DNA of 64,000 nt from Talpa occidentalis (Eukaryota > Chordata > Mammalia > Eulipotyphla > Talpidae): positions 101,392,684 through 101,456,683 of the forward strand of contig NW_026555331.1 in NCBI RefSeq assembly GCF_014898055.3, given 5' to 3'. Position 1 is the stretch's first letter, and every line of letters begins with the position of its first letter. This document shows positions 34,315-46,345 of the stretch, one piece after another. The notes below the pieces were generated by a model, which worked only from the letters and a program-made list of their open reading frames with translations, ran no database searches and was not told the DNA's origin. A program made the position numbers and the translations under genes.

Positions 34315-35555
34315 CTTAGTTTATTCAGAATGTCAGGAGTCAGTTTCATGCTTTGGAGCATAAATGGAATCAGACCCATCATTAGTTCATCTGAGGAGGA
34401 AAGAGCTCTCAGAGGAGGTTTGAGGTTTGACTGCTAGGCTATGGCAAGTGGCAAGAACCTGAAGTTGCTCAGTCTTGGGAATACTGTTTTATCCCTGTCT
34501 TTCAAAGGAAAGACAATAATCTAAATCAAATATCAGTTTTTATGTGTCTTGAAACTGTTTAACACTCTGCCTTGCAGTCTGCCTAGGTCCCAGGTGTCGC
34601 TACACAGCCTGGCATTGCTTGGGGCACCATCTAACATTGAGCTACTGCCTTTGGCAATTTATACTTTGTTGTCCACTGGAATGGTCTGTCAGCGACTCCA
34701 AAAGCCCAGAACAGCACATATATCTTAATTATAGTGGAAAATGCATAGAGGGGCAGTAGTTCTCAACAGACTGTGTATGACCCAAATATCTGTGTAATCT
34801 GTTTTGTTAACCTTGAATGTGCTGCTTTGAAAAAGAAAACAGAGTAGTGGTGCATTTTTCTTTTTTAATTTATTGTCAGGCCCTCATCACCCCCTGCTTC
34901 TCATAGTATTTTGTTTGATAACTAAAAAGCCAGGGGGTTGCATAATCATTCCTGCATTTTCTGTTTAATTATTGGCTGGGGTGTGATTTCAGTAAAAGGG
35001 GCATGGTGATTGTCCTGGGTGCTCATGTGGTGCTGTTAACTTTACTTCCAGGGCCTATGTCTATCTAGCAGCAGGGGAAAATAATACTTAATTGGATTTT
35101 TGCAATCTTAGAGGAGACAATTGCTCTTTTCTTTAGAAGCTATATATTGAGTTCAGAGTGGAATCAGCTCAACTCTTCCATTGCATCTACCTATTAACTT
35201 CATAGGCAGTTAAATAGAGGAATATAAAACCGCATGACTGACTGTGCTCATAGCAACTGAAAACCAGATAAGGCAATCTTGAAATCCTTTATTTCAGCAC
35301 ATTGTGGGTGCTAAATAAATTTCCAGTGATAAATAATATCGCAAAATTTCCTTTTCCACAGTCCTTATTCACTCCTTAAGAAAAGCTCATATTTATTGAT
35401 TGGGAAAAATCTTGAGAAGACAATATGGGGAGGCCTTCATCAGAGGAATTTTCAGAAGGAACTTGAGAGGATAGACAGAGAAGAGAAGATAGGCAGAGAA
35501 GAGAAAGTGGGAACATCCAGACCACTAATGGTAGCTGTGGGCCCAGGATGCCTAT
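34315..35555. other. unique sequence, no gene seen
   Basis: No coding signal. The AT-rich 34890-35350 stretch is discussed in findings. Confidence 0.4.
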
Positions 35556-35557
35556 GG

Positions 35558-35720
35558 GTCAATGATTCTCAGCTGTGGGTTACCAGGAGAATCATCTGAG
35601 GGGCTTTTAACTAATACTGATGCTTGGGCCTACCCCATACCAACTAAATAAGAATTTAGAAAGTTGTATTTGTTAAAAGCTGTCAAAATGACCCTCATGT
35701 ACAGCCTAGGTTAATGAGCT
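35558..35720. mobile_element. MER5A-type hAT remnant
   Basis: tcaatgattctcagctgtgg, gagaatcatctgaggggctt ttaa and atactgatgcttgggcctac cccatacc match MER5A from its left end; the right inverted repeat is eroded. Confidence 0.65.
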
Positions 35721-35721
35721 T

Positions 35722-38700
35722 TTGATGTAAAGAGATGACAATGACTGTGTCAAGGGTTTGGGGTATCTATCTGCTAGGAGTCTAGGTCTTTGAAAGAATA
35801 AGTATAGGGATCTTGTCAAAGTAAACACCCAAGAACACTTGAAACCCAATGTATGGGTCCCCATGGCATTATGATCCATTTGAAATTACACATACACTGA
35901 GTGCAGCTGGAGCCTTTACCTCCTTGATTCTTCAAGATGCACATTTGAAAATATGTCTGAGGATGAAAAAGTTCTCAGAGGAGGTTTGAGGTTTTACTAT
36001 TAGGTTTTGACAAGTGGCAAGAACCAGAAATTTCTCAATCTTGGGAATATTCTTTCATCCCCATCTTTAAAAAAAAGCCAAATCATTGTTGACAAAAAGA
36101 ATGATAAATTTGGTATCAATGAGCAATAAATTTGTGTCATTCATGGTTTTACATGAAGGTGGATACTACCCCAACCCCAGTTTTCCTCACTGGGCTATTG
36201 TAAATATCAGTGGAGTGTTATTCATTTGGAGGCACATCATTTGGAAGTTGCCTTTATTTTAGGGAGTTCTGGATGGCTCTAACTATAGTGTTTATATTAA
36301 GACCCATGTATCGGTTCTGTAGAACCTGAAATCATACTGAAAATTTCCAGAATGTATATTGAAATATGTATGTGTTATGTGTCCAACATAAAATCTGAAA
36401 GTCCAACTCAGTTGTGAGAGACCTGAGAAAGTTAGGGTTGAAAGGAGAATAGAATAACTTTGGAAATAGAAAATAGAAGATTTAACAGGGTGTTTTTTAA
36501 AGACACCTGTATATTACTGCTTGGGAATAATATACCTAGAACTGGTGAGTATAATTCATTCCTGGGAGCAGTGGACAGCATAGGTTTTTAATTATGGATT
36601 CAGTTGTCTAGTAAGACTGAGAGAATGGGGCAGGGGGACAATTTGGTTTTGATAAAGAAACAGGGGGAAAACAAAGGAAAATGAGGGATTGTGTAGTATC
36701 TAGCCTTGCATAAAAAACTGGTCTTGGATGAATGAAGAAATGTATTTCAGTTCCTAAGTTTTTGACTTACTACTTTCTATGAATTTAAGAGCTCAAAAAG
36801 GAATGATTAAAAGGACACAACAGGATTTTAATACCACCCCAAAACAAACAAACAAACACCCCATCTTGCTGGGTATGATCCAAGATAGTCAGAATTTGTA
36901 CTACGTGGAGAGCCAAGCCCACTTACAAGACTTTAGGGTCTTCTTGCTCTTTTTCCTTGTCAATTCCTTCCCTTCTTCCCTTCCTATGTACCTACTTATT
37001 TATATTCCTCCCTAGTGACCATAGTAGCTAAATAAACTGGGAAACTATTAAAAAATAGCAGGCATCTATTCCTTTGTATTCCTTGCTGCTGAGAGCCTAG
37101 CAAAGTCCTCTCAAATGGTCTTCTGGGATGGACAAGACACACAGAAAAAGTGCAGCCTCTAGGAGTCTTCTGTTAACAACCTACTTCTTGCTTGTCATCC
37201 ACATTTTTAAATTTATTTCAAATGAATTAGGTCCTTGGAAATAGAGTCACAGGGCTGGCCAATTTTCTCTTCGAAGAGTAGCAGCAAAGGAAAGCTGGAA
37301 TGAATTAATCATAAATGAGTCAATTAATTACAACCCTCCTTCCCCTGTGGGGTCAGCATTGGCAACAGTAGGCCCCAAGTTATTTAGGGAATTAGACACC
37401 GAAGATGCCCTTTATAGAGCCAATTATGTGGAAATAAATTACTCTTTCATATGACAATATGCTATTCTCTCTGAACACATGGGGAGGGCTGGCTTTTTGT
37501 GTCTGAACAGTCCGCATGTAGTTTTCCATGATAATTAATGCCCTTAAGCCATTTGTGGAAAAGCAAAGGTTTCTTCTGGCTCTGGTTCTTTGCTATAACA
37601 ACAATGCATGCTTGGAAAATGTGGGGAGTTTGTTTTGCTGAGTGATATGTTGACATTTGAGTAGGTTTCAAAGAGGTGTGACAGAAACTCCCAGCAGCTC
37701 TGGGAGAGGCCTGGAAGACAGGCGAGTCGTATAAATCACTCCCCGTGTCCTTTCCTTACTTCACGAGAATAACAGGGTAGAAAGCCTAACCAATGGGTTT
37801 CAGAATTTACACTGCTCTGTTGTAAATGCTAGTGGCATGAAATGATTATTGCTGTGCAAGAGAACAGGCAGTTTTGAGAGCTGCTGGAAACTGGTCCTTG
37901 AGGAAGATCAAGGGAGAAAGCAGCACTTCAAGGAAGCATGACTCCCTGCTCTGCCTAGCCCCTTCTTTCTGATCCTCGGTGTGCCCTGTCTTCAGCCTCA
38001 CCTGAGACCTGACCACTGTGGGAAAAGCAAATGGGTCAGGATGCTCCTGTAGTGTGGTTTATAATAGTAAATAACTAGAAATATCCTACATCCCTTCAAA
38101 ATGGAGAGGTTATAAGACCATAATGATCTTTTTCAGGAATGTCCCGTGCACAGCAACATCACAGGACTATACTCACAAGATGCTAGTATTACTTCCCAGT
38201 TCTGATAACCAAAAATATCTCCAGATAATGTCAAACATCTCCTGGGCTGGGAAAAATCCTCTCCATGACTTGAGAATCACTTATTTATCTTAATACATGT
38301 AAATGTACAAAAGATGTAAAAAAATGTTCACCAAACTTATCTGTTATCACTTCTTGGAAGGGGACTAAAAATGAGCATTGCAACTTTAGCTTACAATATT
38401 GTTTTAAATTTTTTTTTACTAGGAGATTACATACTGATATTGCCTGTATAATGAAAAATATCAAACTGGGATTGTGTTAAAATTAATGAATAGTGGCAGG
38501 GAGGGACTGCTTGGACTCGCAGAAAATATAGGTGACCTTAGGACTAGCTCTCCATACTCCCTGATCCTTCAGAATTGTGTGTAGTCCTGGGTTTTGCACT
38601 GGAGTTTGGAGAATAACTTGCAGTTTTATAGAAGGGTCATGTGTGACAGGGTAATCCAACCAGTATTTAAAGCATGTGCAAAAGCATAGTTCTAAAATAG

Positions 38701-40435
38701 AAGGTAGGATGTCTGCATTATAAGTAGCAACTCTTATTATAAGCCTATAGTTTCAAGTTGTAATGTGGCTGCAGACAGGGAAATGGAAGGTAGAGCATTG
38801 TGAAGCTCCAGAGGCACATGCTGAGAATGCTCAGTAGTGGGGATGTTAAAAGACATTATTTTTCCTTTCATAATTTTTCTCATTAAAGAGTAATGGTCTA
38901 CTGATAGTCTCCGTTTCCCTGGGAACTTCATTCCCCCCGCCCAGATGAATAAGGAAATGTTTAGTGTGGTTCCCTATGCAATTTGGTAAAGGATGACTGG
39001 TTGACTGACCTACTAGGAACTGGACCAGAAGTGTACACATCTGGTTTTATACTTGTGGACAATTCTTCCAGCTCCAGAGGAGACACATGTGGATAGTCTG
39101 TGCTCCAGTACAGGGCTTGAATGGGTCCTCCTGGTTAATGATAAGTAAATGACTAAAAGAATAGTTCATACAACAAAAAAGGGAGGGAATGTTTTAAAGA
39201 TACAGGAGAAAAACATATACTTGATTTACTATAAAAATCAGGTGGAAATTTTAGATGATATTTGTTTGATGGCATATTAACATACAAGATGAAATCATTG
39301 CTATGAATAAGAAGGAGCCTTTAGGAAGGGATTTATTGGAACAATAAAAACATAGTAATCAAATAAAAACCAATACTAAAGGCAAAAACCCAAAGCAACC
39401 AGTAAAGAAAATTGAATAAGTAATCTATAACAGTGATTTTAAATGCCTTTCAAATGTTGGCAATTTTTTTCTTTAGTGAAATGCAGATGATAAAGAAGTG
39501 ATGCATGAGTTTCTGGTTGAAGTGCAGATAAGGCCTTAGAACTCTGTATACTATATTTTATCCTTGACCTAAACAGTGGATCCTAAATGGGTTCTCTAGA
39601 ACTTCTACTGATATTTCTATAGAAGACTTAAAATAACAGAGGCAGATGATAAAATTGAGAAAGTATTCCTAGAATATATGACTAAAAGTTGAAAATGATG
39701 AGAGAAGATGAAAGATAGGGAGAGTGACCTCAAAGATCTAGCCTGTGAGTAATAAATATTGATGGAGCAGAATGCATGATTAAGGTAGAAGTAATTTATA
39801 TTGCAAATTGTAATAGAAGAAAACTCTAAACAAATTGAACCTAAAGGTTGAGAAAACTCTTGTATTCCAGGCAAGATTAAGAGATCCATGTTTGGCTATA
39901 TCCTAGTTAAAGTTATGAATTTCAAGGGTAAGCAAAAAAATTGTTGACTCTTAATGTTTAGACACTAAACATTATCATTCTCTACAAGAGTGATGTAAGA
40001 CATTTGAATACCCTTATATGGAAAGAGGACAGTATCTGGGATTCTGAAAAATCATATCACCTCAACCATATCATACAGCTACAATACTAAGTACCAGAGT
40101 TGAGACTTAAGTTCAGGAATGCAAGAAGATAAAATAAATTACCTAATGAGGAAACAATTTCAAAATGTCTTTAGACATTTTGGCAATCCAGAATACTAGA
40201 AAAATTAGAAGAATGGCTCTGACATTGCTTATTAATACTGTGTTCTTGTCACAGCCCCTTCTGGAGCCTTATAAAAATGATAGAGACACAGAGGAGACAC
40301 ATGTAGATGAAAATGATAGAGACACAGAGGAGACACATGTGGAGTAATCCTCATGCTAGACAATAGCTGGCCTTATCCACTGTGATACAGAGCAGCTGCT
40401 CATCACTTGACCAAAGTACCTAAGCAGCCAGCAGT
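35722..40435. other. long stretch without recognised genes or young repeats
   Basis: 4.7 kb of AT-rich DNA. ORFs are short and unconvincing (longest 90 codons at 39617-39889, minus, hydrophobic Ser/Leu/Ile). Some parts (38040-38460) may be very old transposon remnants I cannot name. A segment around 37280-37660 is a candidate conserved element. Confidence 0.4.
40273..40345 (+). repeat. 36-bp tandem duplication
   Basis: The unit aatgatagagacacagagga plus gacacatgtagatgaa occurs twice with one substitution (tagat to tggag) at the second end. Confidence 0.8.
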
Positions 40436-40437
40436 AG

Positions 40438-40500
40438 GCCTAAACCCAACCCAACCCCAACTCCCAAACCAAACCCAAAACCAAAACCCATACCACCACC
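40438..40500. repeat. (CCAAAC)n-like low-complexity tract
   Basis: Irregular aaacccaacccaaccccaac and caaaccaaacccaaaaccaa units, about 60 bp upstream of the L1-A insertion point. The minus-strand frame yields Gly-Phe/Gly-Leu/Gly-Val repeats of no coding significance. Confidence 0.75.
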
Positions 40501-40541
40501 TGCTGGAAAAGTAAAAGATGAGCAGCCCAGGTCTAGGTTGT

Positions 40542-40560
40542 TATTCTGGATTTCTTTTTT
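40542..40560. repeat. TSD, left copy, of L1-A
   Basis: tattctggatttctttttt, 19 bp, identical to 47427-47445. Confidence 0.92.
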
Positions 40561-40742
40561 TTTTTTTTTTTTATAAATTTTATTGTTATATTCCCCATAC
40601 AATTGCCGCCCCCCATTCTGACCCCAATCCCTCCCCTCCCGCCCCCGCCCCCCTAAAAGTGTCTCTGGTTCATAGTTTTTTGTTGATTTTGATTTTCACT
40701 TTCTTATAGTTTTTCATTTTCCTGGTCCATTATTTAAGTTTT
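40561..40742 (-). other. L1-A 3' UTR with G-rich tract
   Basis: In L1 sense it contains four or more runs of three to six G (plus-strand ccctcccctcccgcccccgc at about 40631-40650), which fits the G-quadruplex pattern typical of L1 3' UTRs, followed by an AT-rich end and poly(A). Confidence 0.8.
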
Positions 40743-43700
40743 CTAGATTCCTGCTATGAGTGAGACCATCCGGTATTTTTCTTTTTCTTTTTGGCTTATT
40801 TCGCTGAGCATGATCCCTTCCAGCGCCATCCATGTTGCAGCAAATTGCATGTGTTTATCTTTTTTGAATGCTGAGTAATATTCCATGGTATATATGTACC
40901 ACATCTTCTTGATCCAGTCATCTATTTTTGGGCATTTGGGTTGTTTCCAAAGCTTAGCTATTGTAAACAGTGCTGCTATAAACATAGGGGTGCAGGTGTT
41001 CTTTGGAATTGATGTTTCTGTGTCCTTTGGGTAAATACCTAGGAGTGGAATTGCTGGGTCATATGGAAGCTCTATGTTTAGTAGGTCCAGAAATCTCCAC
41101 ACAGCTTTCCACAGAGGTTGGACCAGTTTGCACTCCCACCAACAGTGCAGAAGAGTTCCTTTTTCTCCACACCCTCGCCAACATTTGTTGTTGCAAGTTT
41201 TTTTAATATGTGCCATTCTCACTGGTGTAAGATGGTATCTCATGGTAGTTTTGATTTGCATTTCCCTGATGACAAGTGATGTTGAACATTTTTTCATATG
41301 CCTGTTGGCCATTTGCATTTCCTCTTCAGAGAAGTTTCTTTTAAGCTCTTCTGCCCATTTTTTGACTGGATTATTTTCTTTGTTGTTGTTGAGTCTCATC
41401 AGCTCTTTGCAGATTTTTGTGATCAGTCCTTTATCATTAGTGTTGGGTGCAAAAATGTTCTCCCAGTTGGTGGGGTTTCTCTTTGTTTTTGTTATTGTCT
41501 CTTTTGCTGTGCAAAAGCTCTTTAATTTGATATAGTCCCAGCTGTTTATCTTTGCCTTCACTATCACTGCTTTGGGTGATGTGTCTGTAAAGATGTCTTT
41601 GATGTGCAAATCACGTAGTGTTTCGCCTATATTTCCTTCTATATATTTTATGGTTTCAGGTCTTATGTCTAGTTCTTTAATCCATTTTGAGTTGATTTTT
41701 GTGTATGGTGTGAGGTGGTGGTCAAGCTTCATTCTTTTGCATGTAGCGACCCAGTTTTCCCAGCACCATTTATTGAACAAACTTTCTTTGCTCCAATGCA
41801 TAGTCTTTGCTCCTTTGTCAAAGATTAGTTGACCATAAATCTGTGGGTTTATTTCTGGATTTTCTATTCGATTCCATTGGTCTGTATGTCTGTTCTTGTT
41901 CCAATACCATGCAGTTTTGATGATTATGGCTTTGTAGTATAGTTTGAAGTCTGGGAGTCTGATGCCTCCATTCCCTTTTTTTTTTTCAGGAGAGCTTTGG
42001 CTATTCGGGGTTTTTTGTGATTCCATATGAATTTCATCAATAATTTTTCTATTTCTTTGAAGAATGACATTGAAATTTTGATTGGAATAGCATTGAATCT
42101 GTATATTGCTTTTGGAAGGATGGCCATTTTAATAATGTTTATTCTTCCAATCCATGAGCAGGGGATGTCTCTCCATTTCTTTGTGTCTTCTTCTATTTCT
42201 TTTAACAGTGTTTTATAGTTTTCTTTGTATAGGTCCTTTACCTCTTTTGTTAGATTTATTCCCAAATATTTGATTTTTTTTGTTTCAATAACAAAAGGGA
42301 TGGTCTTTTCGATTTCTTCTTCTTCAGATTTATTGTTTGTGTATAGGAAGGCTACTGACTTTTGCGTGTTGATTTTGTATCCTGCCACTTTACTGAACTG
42401 ATTGATGAGTTGAATTAGCTTTTCTGTGGAGTTTTTGGGGTTCTCTATGTATAATATCATATCGTCTGCAAATAGTGATAGTTTGACTTCTTCTTTTCCT
42501 ATTTGGATTCCTTGGATGTCTTTCTCTTGTCTTATTGCCCTGGCTAGGACTTCCAGTATTATATTGAAAAGCAATGGTGAGAGTGGACATCCTTGTCTTG
42601 TTCCAGATCTTAATGGAATTGCTTTCAGCTTTTCACCATTGAGAATGATACTGGCTGTTGGCTTGTCATAGATGGCCTTTAAGATGTTGAGGTATGTTCC
42701 TTGTATCCCAAGAACTTCAAGGGCTTTTATCATGAATGGGTGTTGCACTTTGTCGAAAGCTTTCTCAGCATCTATTGATATTATCATATGGTTTTTATAT
42801 TTCTTTTTGTTGATGTGTTGGATAACGTTGATTGATTTTCGGATGTTAAACCATCCTTGTGCCCCTGGAATGAATCCAACTTGGTCGTGGTGAATTATCT
42901 TATGGATACATTGTTGGATTCTGATAGCTAAAATTTTATTGAGGATTTTTGCATCAGTGTTCATTAGGGAGATTGGCCTGTAGTTTTCCTTTTTTGTGTT
43001 GTCCTTGTTCGGTTTTGGTATTAGTGTAATATTGGCTTCATAGAACGTGTTTGGTATTGTCCCTTCCTTCTCAATTTTTGGAAGAGTTTGTGAAGGATAG
43101 GCACTAATTCGTCTCTGAATGTTTGGTAGAATTCATTTGTAAATCCATCAGGTCCTGGGCTTTTGTTTTTGGGGAGGTTTTTGATTACCATTTCAATTTC
43201 GCTAATTGTAATTGGTCTGTTTAGGTGTTCTATTTCTTCTTTATCTAGCTTTGGGTGATTGTAGAGTTGTAGGAATTTGTCCATCTCCTCTAGATTGTTA
43301 AACTTGTTTCCATATAACTGTTCATAGTAGTTACTGATTATTCTTTTGATTTCTGCTGTGTCCGTTGTGATTTCTCCTCTTTCATTGATGATCCTGTTTA
43401 TTTGTGCTTTCTCCCTTTTTTCCTTTGTGAGCCTGGCTAGGGGTTTGTCTATTTTATTGATTTTTCAAAGAACCAGCTCTTGGTTTCATTGATCTTTTGG
43501 ATTGTTTTTTTAGTTTCAATTTCATTTATTTCTGCTTTGGTTTTTATTATTTCTTTTCTTCTACTGGTTTTGGGGTTTTCTTGTTGTTCTTTTTCTAGAT
43601 CTTTGAGCTTCGAGATTAGGTTGTTTCTTTGCGTTCTTTCTTGTTTCTTGATGTGAGCTTCTATTGCTATATATTTTCCTCTTATTACTGCTTTTGCTGC

Positions 43701-44567
43701 ATCCCATACATTTAGGATATTGGTGTCCTCCTTGTCGTTCAATTCAAAAAATTTTTTAATTTCTTCTTTGATCTCCTCATTAGTCCAATGGTCTTCCAGT
43801 AGTGTGGTTTTTAATCTCCATGAGGTAGGAAAGTTCCTTGCCTTCTTTTTATGGTTTATTTCTAGTTTGATGCCTTCATGGTCAGAAAAGATGGTTGATA
43901 TGATTTCAATCTTGGTGTATCTGTTGATGTTTGTCTTGTGCCCCAGTATGTGATCGATCCTGGAGAATGATCCGTGTGCGCTTGAGAAAAATGTGTACTC
44001 CGTTTTTTTTGGGTTTAGTGTTCTATAGATGTCTGTTAAGCCCAATTGCTCTAGGTCTTTATTTAGAGCTTTGGTTTCTTTACTTATTTTTTGTCTTGTT
44101 GATCTATCCATTGTTGATAGTGGTGTGTTGAAGTCTCCCACTACGTATGTGTTTTCTCTGATGTCTGTTTTCAGAGAGGACAACAGTTGTCTGATATATT
44201 TTGGTGCTCCTTCGTTTGGTGAGTATATGTTAATGAGTGTTATTTCTTCTTGAAGTATTGTCCCCTTGATCATAATGTAGTGACCATTGGGGTCTCTTTT
44301 TATCTTTTTGAGTTTGAAATCTGTTTTATCTGATATAAGTATAGCTGTTCCTGCTTTCTTTTTTGGTCCATTTGCTTGTAGGATTGTTTTCCATCCTTTA
44401 ACTTTGAGCCTATTTTTATCTTTTGTAGCTAAATGTGTTTCCTGGAGACAGCAAAAGGTTGGGTTTTGTTTCTTAATCCAGCCTGCGACTCTGTGTCTTT
44501 TTATTGAAGAGTTTAGTCCATTTACATTTAGAGTTAATATTGATATGTTAACATCTGTATTTGCCAT
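40743..44567 (-). pseudogene. L1-A ORF2 (endonuclease / reverse transcriptase), three frameshifts
   Basis: ORF2p nicks target DNA and reverse-transcribes L1 RNA in a cytoplasm-assembled RNP acting in the nucleus. Frame 1 (44567-43449) is the AP-like endonuclease: LTLNVNGLNS, QETHL (Glu), GDFNTPLS (Asp/Asn), FSRIDHI and SDHEG are all present. Frame 2 (about 43448 to 43021) has the motif [18 protein letters not shown]. Frame 3 (42964-41924, open) carries RT with SIDAEKAFD and the FADD catalytic box. Frame 4 (42026-40743) ends with CX3CX7HX4C ([18 protein letters not shown]) and RMVSLIAGI. The three shifts sit at or beside homopolymers (near 43465, 43075 and 41985) compared with L1-B. They may be real decay or sequencing errors. 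Apart from these shifts, no in-frame stop was seen. Confidence 0.9.
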
Positions 44568-44645
44568 TGTGTTTGTCTTTCCTTTGATTTTATTTATTTA
44601 TTCTTTTAATAACTTTTTTTTTTTTTTTTTGGCCTTCTTTCATTG
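44568..44645 (-). other. L1-A inter-ORF spacer with long A-tract
   Basis: Between the ORF1 stop and the ORF2 ATG lies a run of about 20 A in L1 sense (plus-strand T-run about 44611-44631). The same place in L1-B has only aagaaag. The run probably expanded by slippage. Confidence 0.8.
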
Positions 44646-45713
44646 TTATTCGTCGCTCTGAGGTTCTGGCTTTAGAACTCCTTGTAGTATTTTTTGGAGT
44701 GGGGGTTTAGTTGCAATGAAATTCCGGAGTTTCTGTTTGTCTGGGAACGTCCATATTCTTTCTTCAAAGAGGAAGGAGAGCTTTGCGGGATAGAGTATTC
44801 TTGGTTGGCATCTGTTTTCTTGGAGTCTGTTGACTATGTCCCTCCACTCTCTCCTTGCCCGTAGTGTTTCTTCGGAGAAGTCTGATGTCAGCCTGATTGG
44901 TTTTCCTTTGAATGTTATCTGTTTCTTCCCTCTTGCCAGCTTCATTATTTTTTCCTTGTCCTGGATTCTTGGGAGCTTTACTATTATGTGTCTTGCTGTA
45001 TTTTTCCTTTCGTCGTGGAAGTTTGGTGTTCTTCTTGCTTCTTGTATATCAATTTTCAGCTCCTTCTTCACATTTGGGAAGTTCTCTTCAATTATCTCTT
45101 TGAATATTTTCTCTGTTCCTACATCTCTCTCCTCTCCTTCTGGTATTCCTATAACTCTTATATTTCCTTTCCTCATGGAGTCCGATAGTTCCCGAAGTCT
45201 TTCTTCGTTCTTTTTCCTTCGTACTTCTCTTTCCTTCTCTGTTTTGGTTCTTTTTATTTCTGTGTCTTCAAGATTACTTATTCGTTCTTCCATTTCATCT
45301 ATTCTGCTTTCATTGCTTTTCCCAGAATTCTTTAGTTCTTCCATTAATTCTTTGATCTCCTGCATTTCTTTTACTTCCCTCTTTAGGGACTCAATTTCTT
45401 TCTTCTGACCATTGTTTTCCCTCTCTAGGGACTCAATTGCATTCTTCTGATCGTTGATTATTTTTCCCTTATCATTGTTTTCCTTTATGACTTCTGTCAG
45501 TTTTTTAATCACGGCAATTTTAAATTCTCTTTCTGGAAGGCTCAGAAATTCTTCCAAGTTATTGTCGTTGCAATCTGGGGGCTGGCTTTCTTTTTGTGGT
45601 GTGCTTTTTCTCTGGAGAGTTGCTAGGTTGCGTGTGGTTCTTCTCCTCCCTACTGTCTGTTTTCTAATTTGCCGTATGCGTTGGGACACTGTGTTGTTGG
45701 GACTTGCCGGCAT
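44646..45713 (-). CDS. L1-A ORF1p, RNA-binding chaperone (open)
   Basis: ORF1p forms a coiled-coil trimer that coats L1 RNA in cytoplasmic RNPs. I place the start at the ATG giving MPASPNNTVSQRIRQIRKQ (about 355 aa), because L1-B starts at the same residue; an in-frame ATG 45 bp upstream gives 370 aa. Visible order: basic N-terminus, a Glu/Lys-rich coiled coil (about residues 60-165, with repeated heptads ERENNGQKKEIESLKREVKE), the RRM with NIRVIGIPEGEE, and a C-terminal domain with RARREWRDIVNRLQ and QPRILYPAKLSFLFE. The length is typical of mammalian ORF1p (about 340-370). It has two more heptads than L1-B. No stop or frameshift is seen, so it could encode protein if transcribed. Confidence 0.9.
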   Translation of the reverse strand: MPASPNNTVSQRIRQIRKQTVGRRRTTRNLATLQRKSTPQKESQPPDCNDNNLEEFLSLPEREFKIAVIKKLTEVIKENNDKGKIINDQKNAIESLERENNGQKKEIESLKREVKEMQEIKELMEELKNSGKSNESRIDEMEERISNLEDTEIKRTKTEKEREVRRKKNEERLRELSDSMRKGNIRVIGIPEGEERDVGTEKIFKEIIEENFPNVKKELKIDIQEARRTPNFHDERKNTARHIIVKLPRIQDKEKIMKLARGKKQITFKGKPIRLTSDFSEETLRARREWRDIVNRLQENRCQPRILYPAKLSFLFEERIWTFPDKQKLRNFIATKPPLQKILQGVLKPEPQSDE

Positions 45714-46345
45714 CTTGGGTGGGCTTCTCTGTTCCCCTCTGGTTCTTCCAGGAGTCATCTGTCAGTTTCAAGCAGCCTTTACTGGAGAAAGGTCCCTGTT
45801 CTAAAATGCTGATGTGGGGATACACTCCCCTGTGCGCCTGGTCTGCCCCGGCGGTGGGTTCCTGCTCCCCTCTGGGCTTGGACTGCAGGCCAGAGGGGGT
45901 CTGGCGTGGGCGAACTTCCCCCGCTCACCTCTGGCTCCTGAGGAAGCCTTCTGCAGGTAGTCTTTACTGAAGAAATGTCCCTGTTCTAAAATGGTGATGT
46001 GGGACACACTCCCTGTGCTTCTGGTCTCAGGCACACTATTCTGCACGCCTGGTCTGCCCCGGCTGTGGGTGCTCGCTCTCCCTGTGGGCTCAGACTACTT
46101 GTTCAGAAGGGGCCCGGTGTGGGCTAACTCCCCAGCTGGCCACTAGCTCCTTCAGTAGCCTGTGCTGGGGTCAAGTCGCTAGGTGGCACCAGAGATCTCT
46201 CCTAGAGCCCTTGGGGAGCTGATTTTCCACCCCGTGGGACAGGGAGCAGAGCGGGGATGGTAGGGTACACCTCAACGGCTTTGGGGTGCTGTGTCTGCCT
46301 TGTGCCCCACCGTCGTGGGGAACCCACGCCCCTAATTTCGTGCCC

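Noticed and set aside
41074..41535. 153-codon plus-strand ORF also seen at 53286-53741
   Set aside because: It is antisense to the conserved C-terminal part of L1 ORF2, and its similarity between copies follows from the ORF2 similarity.
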